64,000 bases of DNA, taken from the NCBI RefSeq assembly GCF_964355755.1, contig NC_092671.1, forward strand, positions 17,579,501 through 17,643,500. Direction: 5' to 3'. Shown one piece after another: positions 1 to 13,200 of the stretch. The position numbers and the translations under genes were made by a program. Below the pieces are notes generated by a model. That model was given only the letters and a program-made list of their open reading frames with translations. It had not been told where the DNA came from and did not search any database. Position 1 is the first letter of the stretch. Each line of letters opens with the position of its first letter. This DNA comes from Antedon mediterranea (lineage: Eukaryota > Echinodermata > Crinoidea > Comatulida > Antedonidae).

Positions 1-249
1 TTGCTAGCTTGTTTTTTAACATCATTACCTTACCGCGGCTCTATCATCCCCTGTCGGGTGTACAGTAGCCCTCTTCAAGCCTCTACTGTACCATTTGTTT
101 CTGTTCTGTGCTGTCCTAGCCCAAGTTGTACTGTACCTGTATAAGGTACAGTATGACATCATCTCTCCTATGTTTTGGTCTTTCTCTTCTTCTTTTGCCG
201 ATTCTCGGCTGCCATTCTGTCAATCTTTTGGCCCATCTGTAGTTGTTCT

Positions 250-1445
250 AGATGAGATGACGGTAGATCACCATATACTTGTAAACAGACTTAAAGATAA
301 CTATGGGGTAATAGGAAATGCTAGTAACTGGATTAAAACATACGTCGAAGACAGATATTGTAAAGTCACTTTAAATGGATCTGAATCAAGTAAATTTCAT
401 CTTAGCTCTGGTGTCCCACAAGGGTCCACAATTAGTCCCCCACTTTTTACCACTTACATTAAACCTATTGCTGACATTATTAAGTCTTATGGGATACTTT
501 TTCATCTACAGATGCAGATGACACTCAATTGTATACCAGCTTTAACCCTAAAGTGCCAGGGGATCTCGAAGTTGCCATTTATAGAATTACTAAATGTATT
601 AATGATCTTAGTATTTATAAACTTAATGAATCAAAAACAGAGATATTAGTTTTAACTCCACCAAGAGTCGACATTAGTAATAGAAATATTCAACTGAATA
701 TTGGTGAAATTATTGTTAAACCCTCCAACACAGTTAGAAATCTTGGTGTGGTGTTTGATGTTTTTCTTCGTATGACACCCCACATTGATAATGTCTGCCG
801 TACTGTAAATTTTTTCTTAAGGGCATTGCGTAGAATAAGAAATTGTTTAGACAAAAAAACGTGTACCGAGGCTTTGAGGTCACTAATTCTATCCAGGTTA
901 GATTATTGTAACTCACTATTTGTTGGAATGTCCAAACATAATGTTTCGAGATTAAAAAAGCTTCAGAACCGGGCTGCCAGGTTAATTTACCAAATACCTA
1001 TGTTTGTTAGTTCTAGACCTCTGCTTTATGAATTGCATTAGCTACCTGTTGAAAGTAGAATCACTTTTAAAGTGTTACTTCATGTCTACAATTGTATAAA
1101 TAATAATGCGCCCTGTTATCTGAGCAATCTCTTACGGGTGTATAGATGTGCTAAGAGAGGCCTGAGGTCCGAGATAGATCACACTAGATTGGATCACTGT
1201 CTCAAAAAGCTGACCTCTGGAAATAATACTTTCTCAAAATTTGAACCGGTGATGTGGAACAAACTCCCGTCTGTGATCCGGGAACAAACCACGGTTTTAA
1301 AATTTAAAAAAGCCCTCAAAACACATCTATTTCCTATGAAGTGACTCATTGTTGGGTCTGCTGATGTAAAGCGCTTTGATCATTTTATACTAATTTGGAA
1401 AAGCGCTATATAAATAAAATAATAATAATAATAATAATAATGATG
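250..1445 (+). mobile_element. CR1/L2-like non-LTR retrotransposon (LINE), 5'-truncated and broken
   Basis: This is the 3' part of a reverse transcriptase ORF and the element's tail. Visible landmarks are a degraded motif A with VDHHIL near 263-280, motif B SSGVPQGS near 403-426, and the catalytic ADD box near 512-521. Downstream is the conserved region rich in SRLDYCNSLF and QNRAARLIY at 892-994, then a conserved LPV..RI.FK block near 1042-1070. The frame shifts near 505-515, just before the ADD box, and there is an in-frame TAG at 1039-1041, so the copy is dead. The tail at 1367-1415 can fold as AGCGCTTT paired with AAAGCGCT and is followed by an AAT microsatellite, which is typical of CR1/L2 tails. 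The upstream 250 bases do not look like RT. Confidence 0.85.
1416..1442. repeat. (AAT)n microsatellite at LINE tail
   Basis: A run of AAT/ATA triplets directly follows the LINE 3' stem-loop, as expected for the variable 3' tail of CR1/L2 elements. Confidence 0.85.
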
Positions 1446-1502
1446 AGAAACTCAACAGTTCTTTTCAGAAGTAACATACTGTACGTAGTGTACCACAAAC
1501 TA
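1443..1502. mobile_element. Fragment of palindromic element family D
   Basis: The stretch gagaaactcaacagttctt through the gtgtaccacaaac end matches one arm of the complete palindrome at 40069-40275. It abuts the LINE tail, so this is a truncated copy. Confidence 0.55.
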
Positions 1503-3461
1503 ATTTCAAAATTTTTTTGTTATGACAATATGACATACCCTTAGTAACTATCAATAATGATGAAATCACAATTTTTCTTATTTTACTGTATTCTTGCTTA
1601 AGTACTTTATTTACAAAGGAAGTTAAAGCAAATCTGTAAGGTTTCCTCGCATAGTGCACATTTTAGTGGATGGTTTTGGTCCATGCATGCAATATTGAGT
1701 TGAAATATGTATTGTTGACATTAAGCATTTTAAATTAGGGAGAAAGATATACTGTAAGTTCCACAATAAAACAACACGTAAGGCACAAAACTAAACTGCT
1801 CAAACCATGCGCAAACCTCAAAAACCCTTCAAAACCCCCTTCACAAACATCCTCCAAATGGCTAATTATTAGTTCTATCATGAATAGGACTAGTACTTAG
1901 CTCTCTGCAAAAATAAGCTTTATCATATTTTCACCCAGGTTTGATCTAGTATTCACATTCAGAAATTTATAAATATACATTTATCAAGATTTATGCTATA
2001 TAATATAAGTATACTTAATATCAATGTTTTTATACATTTATTTGAATTGATGAATAATTTTGTTTCTCAAACTTAATTATGTATGTTTCCTTGTTGGAAT
2101 TTTGTAAAATGCTACTACAGTAATTAGCTTCGGTACTATAAACTCTCATATATAATCTTTTGAATTTATTAGCAGAATGAACGACCAAATAGCTTTCATA
2201 TCATTAGTAAGAGGTACAGTATGACCTATTTATAGTCTGCACATTTGTGAAGGTGACTTTGAGAATATACAGTACTATGCAGGTACTATTTTGTGTGCAT
2301 TCGGACACTGATGAGCTAAATAAACCGTGTAAGGGATCTCAACCATCGTTTTGTCTGCAATGCCCAAAGATACATAGATTTCAATACTGATAACAAGAAG
2401 TCTCCTTATTAAAGTAATCGCATTAACACAGCTATAGTTTGTCTTTCTTCATTGACCTTCAAGCCTACAGACTTACTTCCTAAAAATTACTACCATTTTT
2501 TAGTTACAATAATTATTAATTTTTTCTTTAAACATAAATGAATAGATTATAATATTTAAAACTAGAAATGCCTTATTAAATTGATTAGCATGTAATGTAG
2601 TAATGTATGCTTGCATAGTAACCTAAAGAGGTAACATAACTATTCATATTGAAAAGTACATTGTATAAAAACACAAATAAAAGAAATTAATTAATTAAAA
2701 TGAGCCATTGTACAATATGGGTTGCTAGTGTAGTAAAAGTAAATTACTCTTTAGCATTTAAAAATACTATTTGATAGAAAAAATGTAAAATTTAACTGTA
2801 ATTTTGTATACAGACATGTGCAATGCAGTAGATATAGTTTCGTCTATAAAGTCTGATAACAAATAATTATAACTAGATATTAATGTTAATTCTGTTTACA
2901 TGACCCGGAAATGTTGTGATAGAATTATTTGGCATTTGATAAGATTTGTGGGTTTGGCCTATATTCAAAAGATACAGTAGAGTTGTTAAAATATAAAATT
3001 GTTAATCACACAGTAAAGGAAAGTGGGTGGGTACACTGTAGGGAGTTTAAAGCTTTCCTCAATGGATACTGCACTGCAACTTATTACTATTCAAAATTTA
3101 TAATTTAAATAATGTAAATAATAATAAAGTAAATAAATAAAAATAATCTTGTACTGTATTGTATTCATTGTATTCTTTTGAAAAGAAAGAAATAGAATGG
3201 ATTGTAACTGGCCGTTATGGGTGCTCTACAATCACATGTTAATTGAATTGACCAGTCAGTTGTATCATTCACACAGTAGTTTTTAAAGTCCACACTTTTG
3301 GAGACCGTAAACATTTTCTTTTTTTTACTATGTTGTGTTCAACATTTGTGATTATATATTCTATTTGATAGATACCAATGCAGATGAGTCTTCACACTAA
3401 TATCAGTAATTTATTAAAGTTCATTGGAAAAGACATTTCTTGAGCTTTTTATTCTTAATCT
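1503..3461. other. AT-rich intergenic DNA, no gene seen
   Basis: No ORF with coding character, no RNA gene and no repeat array were found. The text is AT-rich with scattered tactgta/tacagta words. Confidence 0.6.
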
Positions 3462-3627
3462 AAAGCTCTGTTTACACTATCAAACTAGTTTGACAAAAAT
3501 AAATGTGATGTTCTTAAATATGGTAGTGATATGCCCAAATATGGTAGTGATAAGACATCATCATGTCCATATATAAGCACATCACATTTTTTTGTCACAT
3601 AAAGTTTTATAATGTTGACAGAGCTTA
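3462..3627. mobile_element. MITE family A (TIR AAGCTCTGTCTACACTATC), copy 1
   Basis: Starts AAAGCTCTGTTTACACTATC and ends in the inverted form ...TGTTGACAGAGCTTA. The interior contains the family signature atatggtagtgatatg and gcacatcaca. Other copies lie at 14329, 15056, 19733, 24740, 27659 and 32669. TA-rich flanks suggest a TA target site. No coding capacity. Confidence 0.8.
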
Positions 3628-4122
3628 AAGATGTATTGTCCCTTTGTCAAATTCCAAAAAAAATAAGAATAAAAAGATTTTGAAAAAAAGTGGGTCATTT
3701 TGAAGTATCATAATAGTTATTAACTTTCACCAAAAATTAGTCGAAAAAAAAAAATTTTAACTGAAAAACATATCTTATAACGCAATGCGCTTATTTGGCT
3801 ACTCTGTATGCATAATCATAAAATTTCCTCGCAATCTGTGTGAAAACACCCTCTCAACAGTGACGAGTTGTAAACAATCCTAATTAGCACCATGCATAAT
3901 GTATACTCATGGTTTGAAATCTTTGTTTACTTTCGCTCGCGACTATTTTCCAGACGAAATGTAATCAAATTAATTTAGCTGTTAATTACGTAAAAATTGT
4001 TGTTTTTGGCTCGAATTTTCGACTTAAAGTGAATAACTTTAATATTACTTTGATATGGCCAATTAAAATTTAGTATATTTTGACCTTCATTTTTTGTGTT
4101 TCAATGGACAATACATCTTTAA
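3625..4122. mobile_element. MITE family B (TIR TTAAAGATGTATTGTCC), long subfamily copy 1
   Basis: The left end TTAAAGATGTATTGTCC is matched by the right end GGACAATACATCTTTAA. It shares most of its interior with 13359-13886, including gacgagttgtaaacaatcc and tactcatggtttgaaatc. It directly abuts the preceding family A element. Confidence 0.85.
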
Positions 4123-4171
4123 GGGGAAGGTAAATTAAATCCAACAAAATACAATTCATAATTTTTCAGGA

Positions 4172-4348
4172 TTAAAGGGTCTTTCACACCTGTTCCGGCA
4201 CGATTCCGGTCCGGCGCTGGAAAATCCAATCGAACGCCAATGTTTCGTTTTCACGCGGCTACGCACATATCGATTGGCGCATAGCCGCATGAAAACGAAA
4301 CATTGATGTTCGATTCGCCGTGCCGGAACAGGTGTGAAAGACCCTTAA
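4172..4348. mobile_element. GC-rich palindromic MITE
   Basis: Left arm TTAAAGGGTCTTTCACACCT is mirrored by the right end AGGTGTGAAAGACCCTTAA. The arms continue inward through gttccggcac/gtgccggaac, and again around the cgttttc and gccgc words. GC content is clearly above the surroundings. TTA/TAA-type flanks are compatible with a DNA-transposon MITE. It is non-coding. Confidence 0.8.
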
Positions 4349-5275
4349 TACTGTTCGACATGCAGGAATGGCCATGTTGTGTAACATGTATTGTTGACCT
4401 CATACCAAAAATGATTAGTCAATATGGTCAATGTTAATTGTTATTAATCATGCGTACAGTACAGTAAGATAAAAGCATTTGCTAATACAATTGAACTTTG
4501 CATTGTAAACAAACTAATTGAAAATAATGTACTGTACTACAGTATTTAGAAATAGATTAAAAATGATAGTAATAATAACTACTGTATAGTTATCAAAAAC
4601 AGATTGCAAGTTGTAGTATTTCCACTTTGCATCTGAATGAGTTGGGATCTGTTTTGATATTTTATTTTTCCTGGATTTACAGTATTCAAAGTACTTTAAG
4701 CACTTACTATTCTATACAACGTACTTAGATCAGGTCTGAATCATGATCATTATAGTAGACTGTACACTACTTGTGTTGTTAAGTACTTTATTGTCCGCAC
4801 CCTGCATGCATCCTGTTGTTTTTACACTTCTGTATTCTTGTGTTTTTGTGCATAATTATTAGATTATAGTAGCTTTATTATTTAAATACATATAAAATGC
4901 TAACTTGCAAGTCATTGGAAAGCCATGGCATATTTGAGGCAGAACTGTAAATTCACAGTACAATTATTTAGTCAATAACTGGTTAATAAAGTACAGTAAT
5001 TGTTGATACTTTTTAACTTTTCAGAATACAGAGTATTGTAGACCCATGTTTTAGAGTTACATTTCTATCCCATGTACAGTAGGCTAAATTTGGACGTAAG
5101 ACTTCAGTAAATCCATTGGTCCTATTGAGATAACTTTGTTTGTCTTTAATCAAATGTGAAAAATAAGGCGATTCTAATAATTGTTATGTTAATGCAATCC
5201 TAGTACATAATTCAACATCCTTACTTAAAACAACTTTCATACTCAGGCTCCCTGGGAATATAAGGTAATAGTATA
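4349..5275. other. AT-rich intergenic DNA, no gene seen
   Basis: Only low-complexity AT-rich text with many tacagta words. No coding frame or RNA gene is supported. Confidence 0.55.
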
Positions 5276-5435
5276 CAAATAATGAATGTTTATGAGTGTA
5301 ATGGTACAAATAATGGCACGAGGTGAATGATGAAAGGTTATATCAACGAGGCAACGCCGAGTTGATATAACCTTTCATCATTCACCAAGTGCCATTATTT
5401 GTACTATTACACGAATACAAAACATTCATTATTTG
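5276..5435. repeat. Long palindromic (foldback) element
   Basis: The left arm begins CAAATAATGAATGTTT and the right arm ends AAACATTCATTATTTG. The arms pair through aatggtacaaataatggcac and tgatgaaaggttatatcaac to a short centre near 5352. A left-arm-only copy lies at 6567-6640. Confidence 0.85.
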
Positions 5436-6566
5436 TTTTATATAACATCTAAATAAATTCTAGTTATTTGAATCAAATAAAAGGTAGCCCTAGCCAAAGC
5501 TTACTAGGCTACATTTCATTCACACACATTGATTAAAAACAGTAACATTTGGTTTTTAATAATTTTATATTGAATGTTATATTTATGGATTTCGTAAAAA
5601 CACCTACTTTTGTGTTAATTATGTCAACAAACGACCAAACAATCCTAGGCCTATCAAGGCTAAAACGCCTAGGCTAGGCCTAGCCTAATACTAGCATGAC
5701 CTAGGCTAGACCTAGTAGCCTAGTACTAGCTTGGCTGAAAGGCAAAACTTCGACAGACAATTGGAACTTATCTAAGCTAATTATGGTTTTTCCAACAATT
5801 CCACGTCTTGTAGGGATGTCCCCATTAATTAATCAAAATCCTAAAAACGATCTAAAGCTAATTTAAATGCCTTTTTGAATGAAATTAGTACATAATGTCC
5901 AAATCGTACACAATATCTGCTGCTGTTGCATATCTCGCGGCGGTGTTTACAAATGAAACTGAGACCAGACGACGACAGGTGGCGCTGTTGTATTTCACAG
6001 TACAGAGCCATATCATAGGATAATTGTGTACAGTACTAGATTTTTTTTCATCCGCGAGACGTTTTTTTTTTCGTACACAAAAATGTTTCAAAAAGTACTA
6101 TTAAACGATCGTTTAATAGTGCGTACTATTGCACGCCATGTGACCCACAATCGTCCAAATCAAATGACAGGAATTTATTTAGGTGTTATATAATACTACA
6201 TAGTAATATCCTGGGAATAAATTGATATCTTTACAAATCTACTGTAGAATCAAAACCTAGCATAGTAAATATTAATGTTGTATTGTTGCATAAATTATCT
6301 TGATATTTTCCACAATTTTGACATTTTAAACTGATTGAGTAATGCAGCACTATCTGTCATTCATTGGTTTATACAATTTGTTGATAAATGTTAGTAAATC
6401 TTTTTCCATTAAACTTACTGGGTGGTAGTATATATTTGCTTTGCTGTCATAAACATTACACTTCTTGCAGTATGCAATTGTCAAATTTAGTTCAGTAACT
6501 CAAGAACATTTGAAAGTATGCAAAAGAAACACAACCTGTACATACAAGTACAAAAAAAATAGTATA
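5436..6566. other. Intergenic DNA with taggcct-rich patch and a short perfect palindrome
   Basis: Positions 5645-5735 are dense in aggcctag/ctaggcta words. A perfect 24-bp palindrome, actattaaacga followed by its reverse complement, sits at 6097-6120. No gene is supported. Confidence 0.5.
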
Positions 6567-6640
6567 CAAATAATGAATGTTTATTAGTGGAATGGTACAA
6601 ATAATTTCATGAGGTGAAAGTTGCCTCGTGAAAATGGAAT
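6567..6640. repeat. Partial copy of the 5276-5435 palindrome
   Basis: The words caaataatgaatgtttat, aatggtacaaataat and gaggtgaaag match the left arm of the larger element, with the rest lost. Confidence 0.65.
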
Positions 6641-7066
6641 TGCAAATTATCTCAAATTGAATAGTACACACAGGATATCTGTCTCAATAAATCAAACTAA
6701 ACAAGAAGGAAAGACGAATTAGATAATAAAACAATTACATGTTAATAAAATATTTATAGCTCTGCTTTGGAGGCAATATTATTGATACTGGTGTCAGATA
6801 CTGAGTATGGTTATAATACTTAGCAAAGTATAAAATAAACCCATGATTGGCTTCTTTCCAGGTTACTGTAAGTGTAAATAAGTCAATCTTTGGTTGCATT
6901 GGTCATGTACTGTAAGGCTTACCTATACAATATGCCTTTCTTGTTTATGAAATATGCAATATGCTTTTTCCTGTATTGTACACTAACAATTATTTGTTGG
7001 TCTTGTATATTGTTCTTACAAGTTACAGTAGCAGCCTTCGTCAATCTTTTATTTTTTATTTTTCAG

Positions 7067-7095
7067 GTGCCCTTCTTGGCAATCAACAAAGCAAG
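7067..7095 (+). other. CPT1: CPT1 5' UTR portion of the first coding exon
   Basis: A pyrimidine-rich stretch ending tttttcag at 7066 is a good splice acceptor 29 nt before the start codon. This implies an upstream non-coding exon and a promoter further left, which I could not locate. Confidence 0.5.
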
Positions 7096-7236
7096 ATGGC
7101 TGAAGCGCATCAGGCAGTAGCCTTCCAGTTTACTGTCACGGGTGAGGGTATTGATGTTAGTTTAAACCATGAAGCATTGAAAGCAGTTTATGATAGCAGT
7201 AAAAGATCTTGGAAGAAACGGTTAAGCAGATTTAGA
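7096..7236 (+). CDS. CPT1: CPT1 coding exon 1 (aa 1-47)
   Basis: Encodes the N-terminal regulatory segment, with Glu3 and His5 of the malonyl-CoA-response region and the conserved SWKK run. It ends phase 0 before gtatgg. Confidence 0.93.
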
Positions 7237-10200
7237 GTATGGCCATTTATAATTATATTACTATTTATTATTTTACACTGATGATAAGCTCACCCAAATA
7301 TTCAATTTCTTTATTAATATGCCCATCCCGCAAATTTTATGTTGTTCAAGTACAGTAGGGCTCCCTTGGTACCTGACCAATTTGCCGACTTTTAGATTGC
7401 CGACTCCCTCCCAGTTTGCGGACTCCAGTTTGCCGAATCCCAATTTGCCGAATCCCAATTTGCCGAATCCCAATTTGCAGACTAGCTATGTAAATGGGTG
7501 TATCACATAGCCTAGTCGGCACGCGAAAAACCCACATTGCTGACAATAATACAACTATTACAAATTGTATTTTAATCAATGGTCTCTATTGCCTAAGATA
7601 TGCATAATTGTTATGTTGACAAATAGTTTATTTTTACAGTAAGGGCATACAAAGCAAGATAACTGATAACAAAGGAATAGGTTTAAATAAGATACAGTCA
7701 TTTTACCATGGATATACCATTGTGTACATAAATAATTCAAAGCTGATTCAGTAAATAACAATCTGTCTTATATACCAACTTCTGCATTGTTAAGCAAATT
7801 AGGGAATTCACCCCTTTACCAAATATATTAATAAACTATTTAGTGTCTTCTATGTATGGGGTACAAACTGAGTTTTTATTATTTAATAGTTAACCTGTTT
7901 TTTTTTGTATGCATAATTATATTAGAAGTTTGAGCATTCAAATTTAATAGTCAATGCTCAGAAAAAAAGCTGTTAGTTTAGCCCACAATTGCCCATTGTG
8001 TGTTATATGGACCAGTTAATTTCTATGGGCACCAATATAAGTATTTTAGCTCTTTTTTCTGAAACACAACTGAATTGTCTAAAGTGTAATGGCAGTATAA
8101 AGCCTACAGTTACTGATATCTGTAATCTACAGTATCTTGTTTAAGTTCCGGTATTTATCGCATACTACACTTCACTATTACTTAGTTTGTTTACTATTAT
8201 TTCCTATCTAAAACATACACAGTTGAGTTGTGGTAAACCAAACCACAACAAAAAAATTATTATCTAGTATAAATTTGATATTGTGGTTGCGGTTACTGTA
8301 CTGTACACGCTACAGTAAAACCTATTAAATACAGTAAATATTTGCGATAAATTTGAATAAGAAAAAATAGTATATTGTTTTAATCATTTTTGAGTACAGT
8401 AACTGCCCAGAATTGTTTTTTTTTTATTATCTGTAATTTTGTTTTGTCTACCTCTCCCTTCCTGCACATACACTGACAGAAAAGCCAGTGTTTTGTCAAC
8501 ACAAGGGTTACATTTTATTAATTAGTTTTAATTAGTTAATTACTACAGTATTGTATTTTTCGATAGAAATTACTTCCTGTTTTTTTTTTAAATCTGTAGT
8601 TCCTTTGTTTAAATAATAAAATCCATTAATTAACCTACTTTATATTCTAGACGCCTTTCTATTATGGAGGCTATAGGTAAATATCAAAGTTCCACATACA
8701 GTCTAAACCATCTCGTCACTTTCTTTGTGAGAGATAAGGCTTTATTTATTTTGTGAACATTATAATTTATTAGTGAAGTGACGCAGTATGTTAATATTAA
8801 ATCTAAATTGAGCGGCAATGAAGATTATTTGCGTAAAGTCTTCTTTTTTTTTCAATGACAAGGGAAATGATTCATATTGCTTTTATGACTGGATTCCTAC
8901 CAGTAGGCCTACCTTAATTTTACCCTCCAGTAAAATTGGTGTTTTATAGGAGTTTCCGGCTGAAATAGAACGTTTTATAATCGACAAAATAATAGGAACT
9001 AAGAATAGACAAAAATTCTCCAATATTGTTCCAGTATGGTTGTAAATGGACATTTATATTTTACCTGAACAATACTACCCCAGTCATTTTTTTTAGATCA
9101 AACGCGTATGGAAACATACTCCCAATACAGTACCTAGACAATCCTTTACTCTTTTTGAATTTAATTTTTATTTCAATCAAGTTTTTTATGCAATATGAAT
9201 TTTATGTAGACCAACAGCCTAACATCCAAAATATGCTTAAACTACAGTAAAATAATAGATGTTATTTTCTGTTTGTAGAACCATCTAGTAACCACAACAT
9301 ACCCAGCAAGTCCAGCATCATGGCTTGCAGTTGTAAGCGTTGTATTGGCTGTCAGTTTGGCTAGGATCGACCCTTCTATGGGTTTGATTGCTACAGTACG
9401 TGAATATCTACCATTGTAAGTATATTATACGATTTAGAATCAAAATTAACAAGCTAAAGACACTATTTAGATAATAATAAGTAGTCTTATGTAGCGTCTA
9501 ATACATTGTTTCTATGCGCTTTATACAACAATCATCCAATACTGTTAATGGAGCGATGCATTCTGTATCTTACAGTACAGTACACATAATTTCTATGTTT
9601 TTTCTTAAACAAATGATAATAAATGATACTTGACTTGACATTGTCTATGTCTCAATGATGTATATTATACAGTAGTATAATATACATCAACAAACTTGAC
9701 TGGCCTAGGTAAAGTACACCTCTACTAAACTGTTATCTGGTGTATTGTTGTTAGTTATCGGAAATGTTTTGATTTTGATAAAACTCAACCTACTTGGATA
9801 ATCTACTTATAAGAAGGTCACATTGAACATTTTGTCTGGCCAAGTTTCGAATCTATAACATTTCGCTTTTACACTACATATCAATTCACTGTCACCTATA
9901 CATTTTATCATTGGGATATTTTTTTCCCATGTTAAAAGGTATGGGTGCGTTATCTAAGGCCATGTTTCCACAGAATAATTAATTAATCAATAAAACTTCC
10001 TGTGGAAACAGGGTTTAACCAATTTCGCTCAAGAAAAATTAACCGATAATTATCTCATTTAAATCAGATAATTATCAGTTATTTTGTATATACTATATTT
10101 CATTATTAAAAAAGAGAGGTAAAATAAAGATATTTCATATTTATTACTCTTTTTACATTACAGAGGCTCATATCTTGACACTGGTACCAGTAGCTACATG

Positions 10201-13200
10201 TCCACTATAGTGTTTGCCACAATACTCTGGTTGGTTGGCATTTACTCCATGAGATACATGTTAAAGTTTGTACTATCGTATCGTAGGTTTATGTATGAAC
10301 CAAGAGGAAAGTCTTCACTACTTACCAAAATATGGGTGGTCAGTATTTGTGATGTTTTGTATGATAGAATGACCGTTATTGACAAAAACATAAACACAAC
10401 AAAAACATGGCCACAAAGTAAGTGGCAGGAAACACAAAAGGGAACTAAATCCTTAAGGCTAATCCTTATGGCCAATTGGTACATGATATTTTTATGTGAA
10501 AAAAAAATAAATAAAAGACTGATATATATATATATATATTCAGCATCAACAGTTGATACACCACTATAGTAAATCTTAACCATGTCATTTAAACCAAGTC
10601 TCATAACTTTTAAGGCTTAGGTAGTAGCCTTGTTACCTTTAATTTTTATGAACATTCATATATAGATTTTGTTTATGTCTTTTTTACAGATTTGTTTGAA
10701 GGTGTTTTGTACTCGTAAGCCTCAGCTGTACAGCTACCAGGCCACACTACCCAATCTACCTCTGCCTTCTATTGATGATACCTTACGAAGGGTTTGTCAA
10801 CTTATTTTTTTTTTTAAACAATATAGCACTAATAATAAACAATGCCTTTATTGACACTGTATAAATAATTTGATAAAACTCTCTCAACCTACTTTGATAA
10901 TCTATTTATAAGAAGGTCACATTGAACATTTTGTCTGGCCAAGTTTCGCATCTATAACATTTCGCTTTTACACTATGTCAATTCACTGTCACCTATACAT
11001 TTTATCATTGAGATCTTTTATTCCATGATAAAATGTATGGAAAGGAATCACACACCATGTAATTTAAACCAAGTCTCTTAACTTTTGAGGCTTAGGTAGT
11101 AATATTAATATTTTAAGAAAATTTAAATTAAATATTTTAGTATACAGCATCCTTATATAGATTTTCATTGACACTGTATAAATAATGAAAACGAAAATTG
11201 GGAAAATTATGAGGGGCCCAAACCCCCTCATTTAGTACCTAATTCTCGGTGCTGTATCTCCACCTATTATCCCATTATCAGCATCTCATGTGTATCACAT
11301 GTTGTGTATGTACAGTATCATGTAAGGTTAGGTCTATCTATCTATAAATTACTATAGGCGATACATGTGGAACACATGTGATACATGTGGAACACATGTG
11401 ATACATGTTGTATTACGTTTGCATTTTGATGATACTGAAGAATTGTAGATACAAATGTATTCTGAAAACTCCATTTTACAGAATACATTTTAGATATTGA
11501 TTTTAGACCTTTTAAATGTAAGATAATTCTGGTTTTAGAAAAGTTGTCTGAAAGAATTTTATTTTTATTTATGCTTAAAAAAATGAGTCGCTCTCAACAA
11601 CCCTTCAAGTATTGTAAAGATATCTACAGTATGTAAAAGAGATTTGCTATGTATACCTGTAGCAATATCTAATCTAACTGATTATATTTCTTTTTAGTAT
11701 TTACGATCAGTGCGTCCATTTATGGATGATGAAAAGTACAACAAAATGGAACGCCTCGCTACTGACTTCAAACAGAACCTTGGGATGCGATTACAAAGAT
11801 ACTTGTACCTCAAATGGTGGTCCTCGTCAAACTATGTCAGTGATTGGTGGGAGGAATATGTCTACCTTAGAGGGCGCTCTGCACTCATGGTTAACAGCAA
11901 TTATTATGGCCTTGTGAGTTTCATAAATAAAGTTTACAATTTATTGTTGAGAGCCTAGGTACCGAATCTGTCTTAGAAAAGGGTATAGCTGAAGCTGAAT
12001 AAGACTGTTATTTCAAATTTTGATATACATTTTTCCATCGTAATATTTTTTTTAATTTGTTATTTTTTTCATTATTTTGCAAATTAATTATTTTTACCAT
12101 AGATCATGTAAATAAAGTGTTATCTCATAAATTAATTGTGCTGGTAATCCAAACCAGCATCATTATCTGGATACCATGTCAATTAATGTATATAATCTAC
12201 GCTCACGCTAAGGTCAAATTTGCTTTCGCAAAATTTGTAAAGCTTGGTATTTAGGAATACCCGAAGGAAAATAGCGATTCACAAAATAACGTGATTTCCA
12301 ACTACTCGCCTGTACAATTTAAGTATGCCTCCAAATGGGAATCCTGTTTTAATTTACTTGAGTGACGTATAAACACGTTGTTGATAGGCAAGTAACGCAA
12401 TATCTCTACATTGCGATCGCATAGGCTGGCGACGACGGCAGCAATGTTGTGGTTTACAGAAAACTTTGCCAGTTTTGCGAATGATATCAAATTATTTTTC
12501 GCCAATTGACAACTCCAATCGCCATTTGCAAAAACGCAAATGGCTAGCGTGAGCATAGATAATGATTTCCTTTTACAGTATTTAAACACATTTATTCTTG
12601 ATTAATTCTCAAAATATGTTGCTGCATGATTAATTAATTAGTTTATTTTTTAATGGTAGGATACTATTATGTGGCAAAGTTCAAGATTCCAGGCAGCTAG
12701 GGCAGCTAATGTGACACTTTCTTGCCTTAAATTCCGCAAAGAAATATTTCAAGAAACCTTGGACCCTATCATGGTTCAGAATCTTGTGCCACTATGTTCA
12801 TGGCAGTATGAAAGGCTTTTTAACACAACAAGAATCCCAGGCTTAGAGACCGATAAAGTTGTGACGTTCCATACTTCAAGACATGTGGCTGTGTACCATA
12901 TGGGCCGATTTTACAAGTTACTTTTTCAGATAAACGGTTACAATCTTAATGCATGCGAATTGGAACAGTAAGTATAATTATAAAAATCTCACCCTCAATT
13001 AAAATATTTACACTTTACAGAAAATATTTCTAACTTTCAAACATTTTGGTTTTTATAGATTTTTAAAAAAGAAATTTCATCCTTAACCAAATGCTAAATG
13101 AAATTCATCAAGAGACAAGCCATGATTTAACGTTTCGATCTTTATTTGATCATTATCAGGAGGCTTAAATCATCATCCAGATATATAAAATAAAGATCGA

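Noticed and set aside
95-300. N-terminal extension of the LINE ORF starting with a hydrophobic stretch
   Set aside because: The sequence before about 250 has no RT similarity. It is likely unrelated DNA read in frame.
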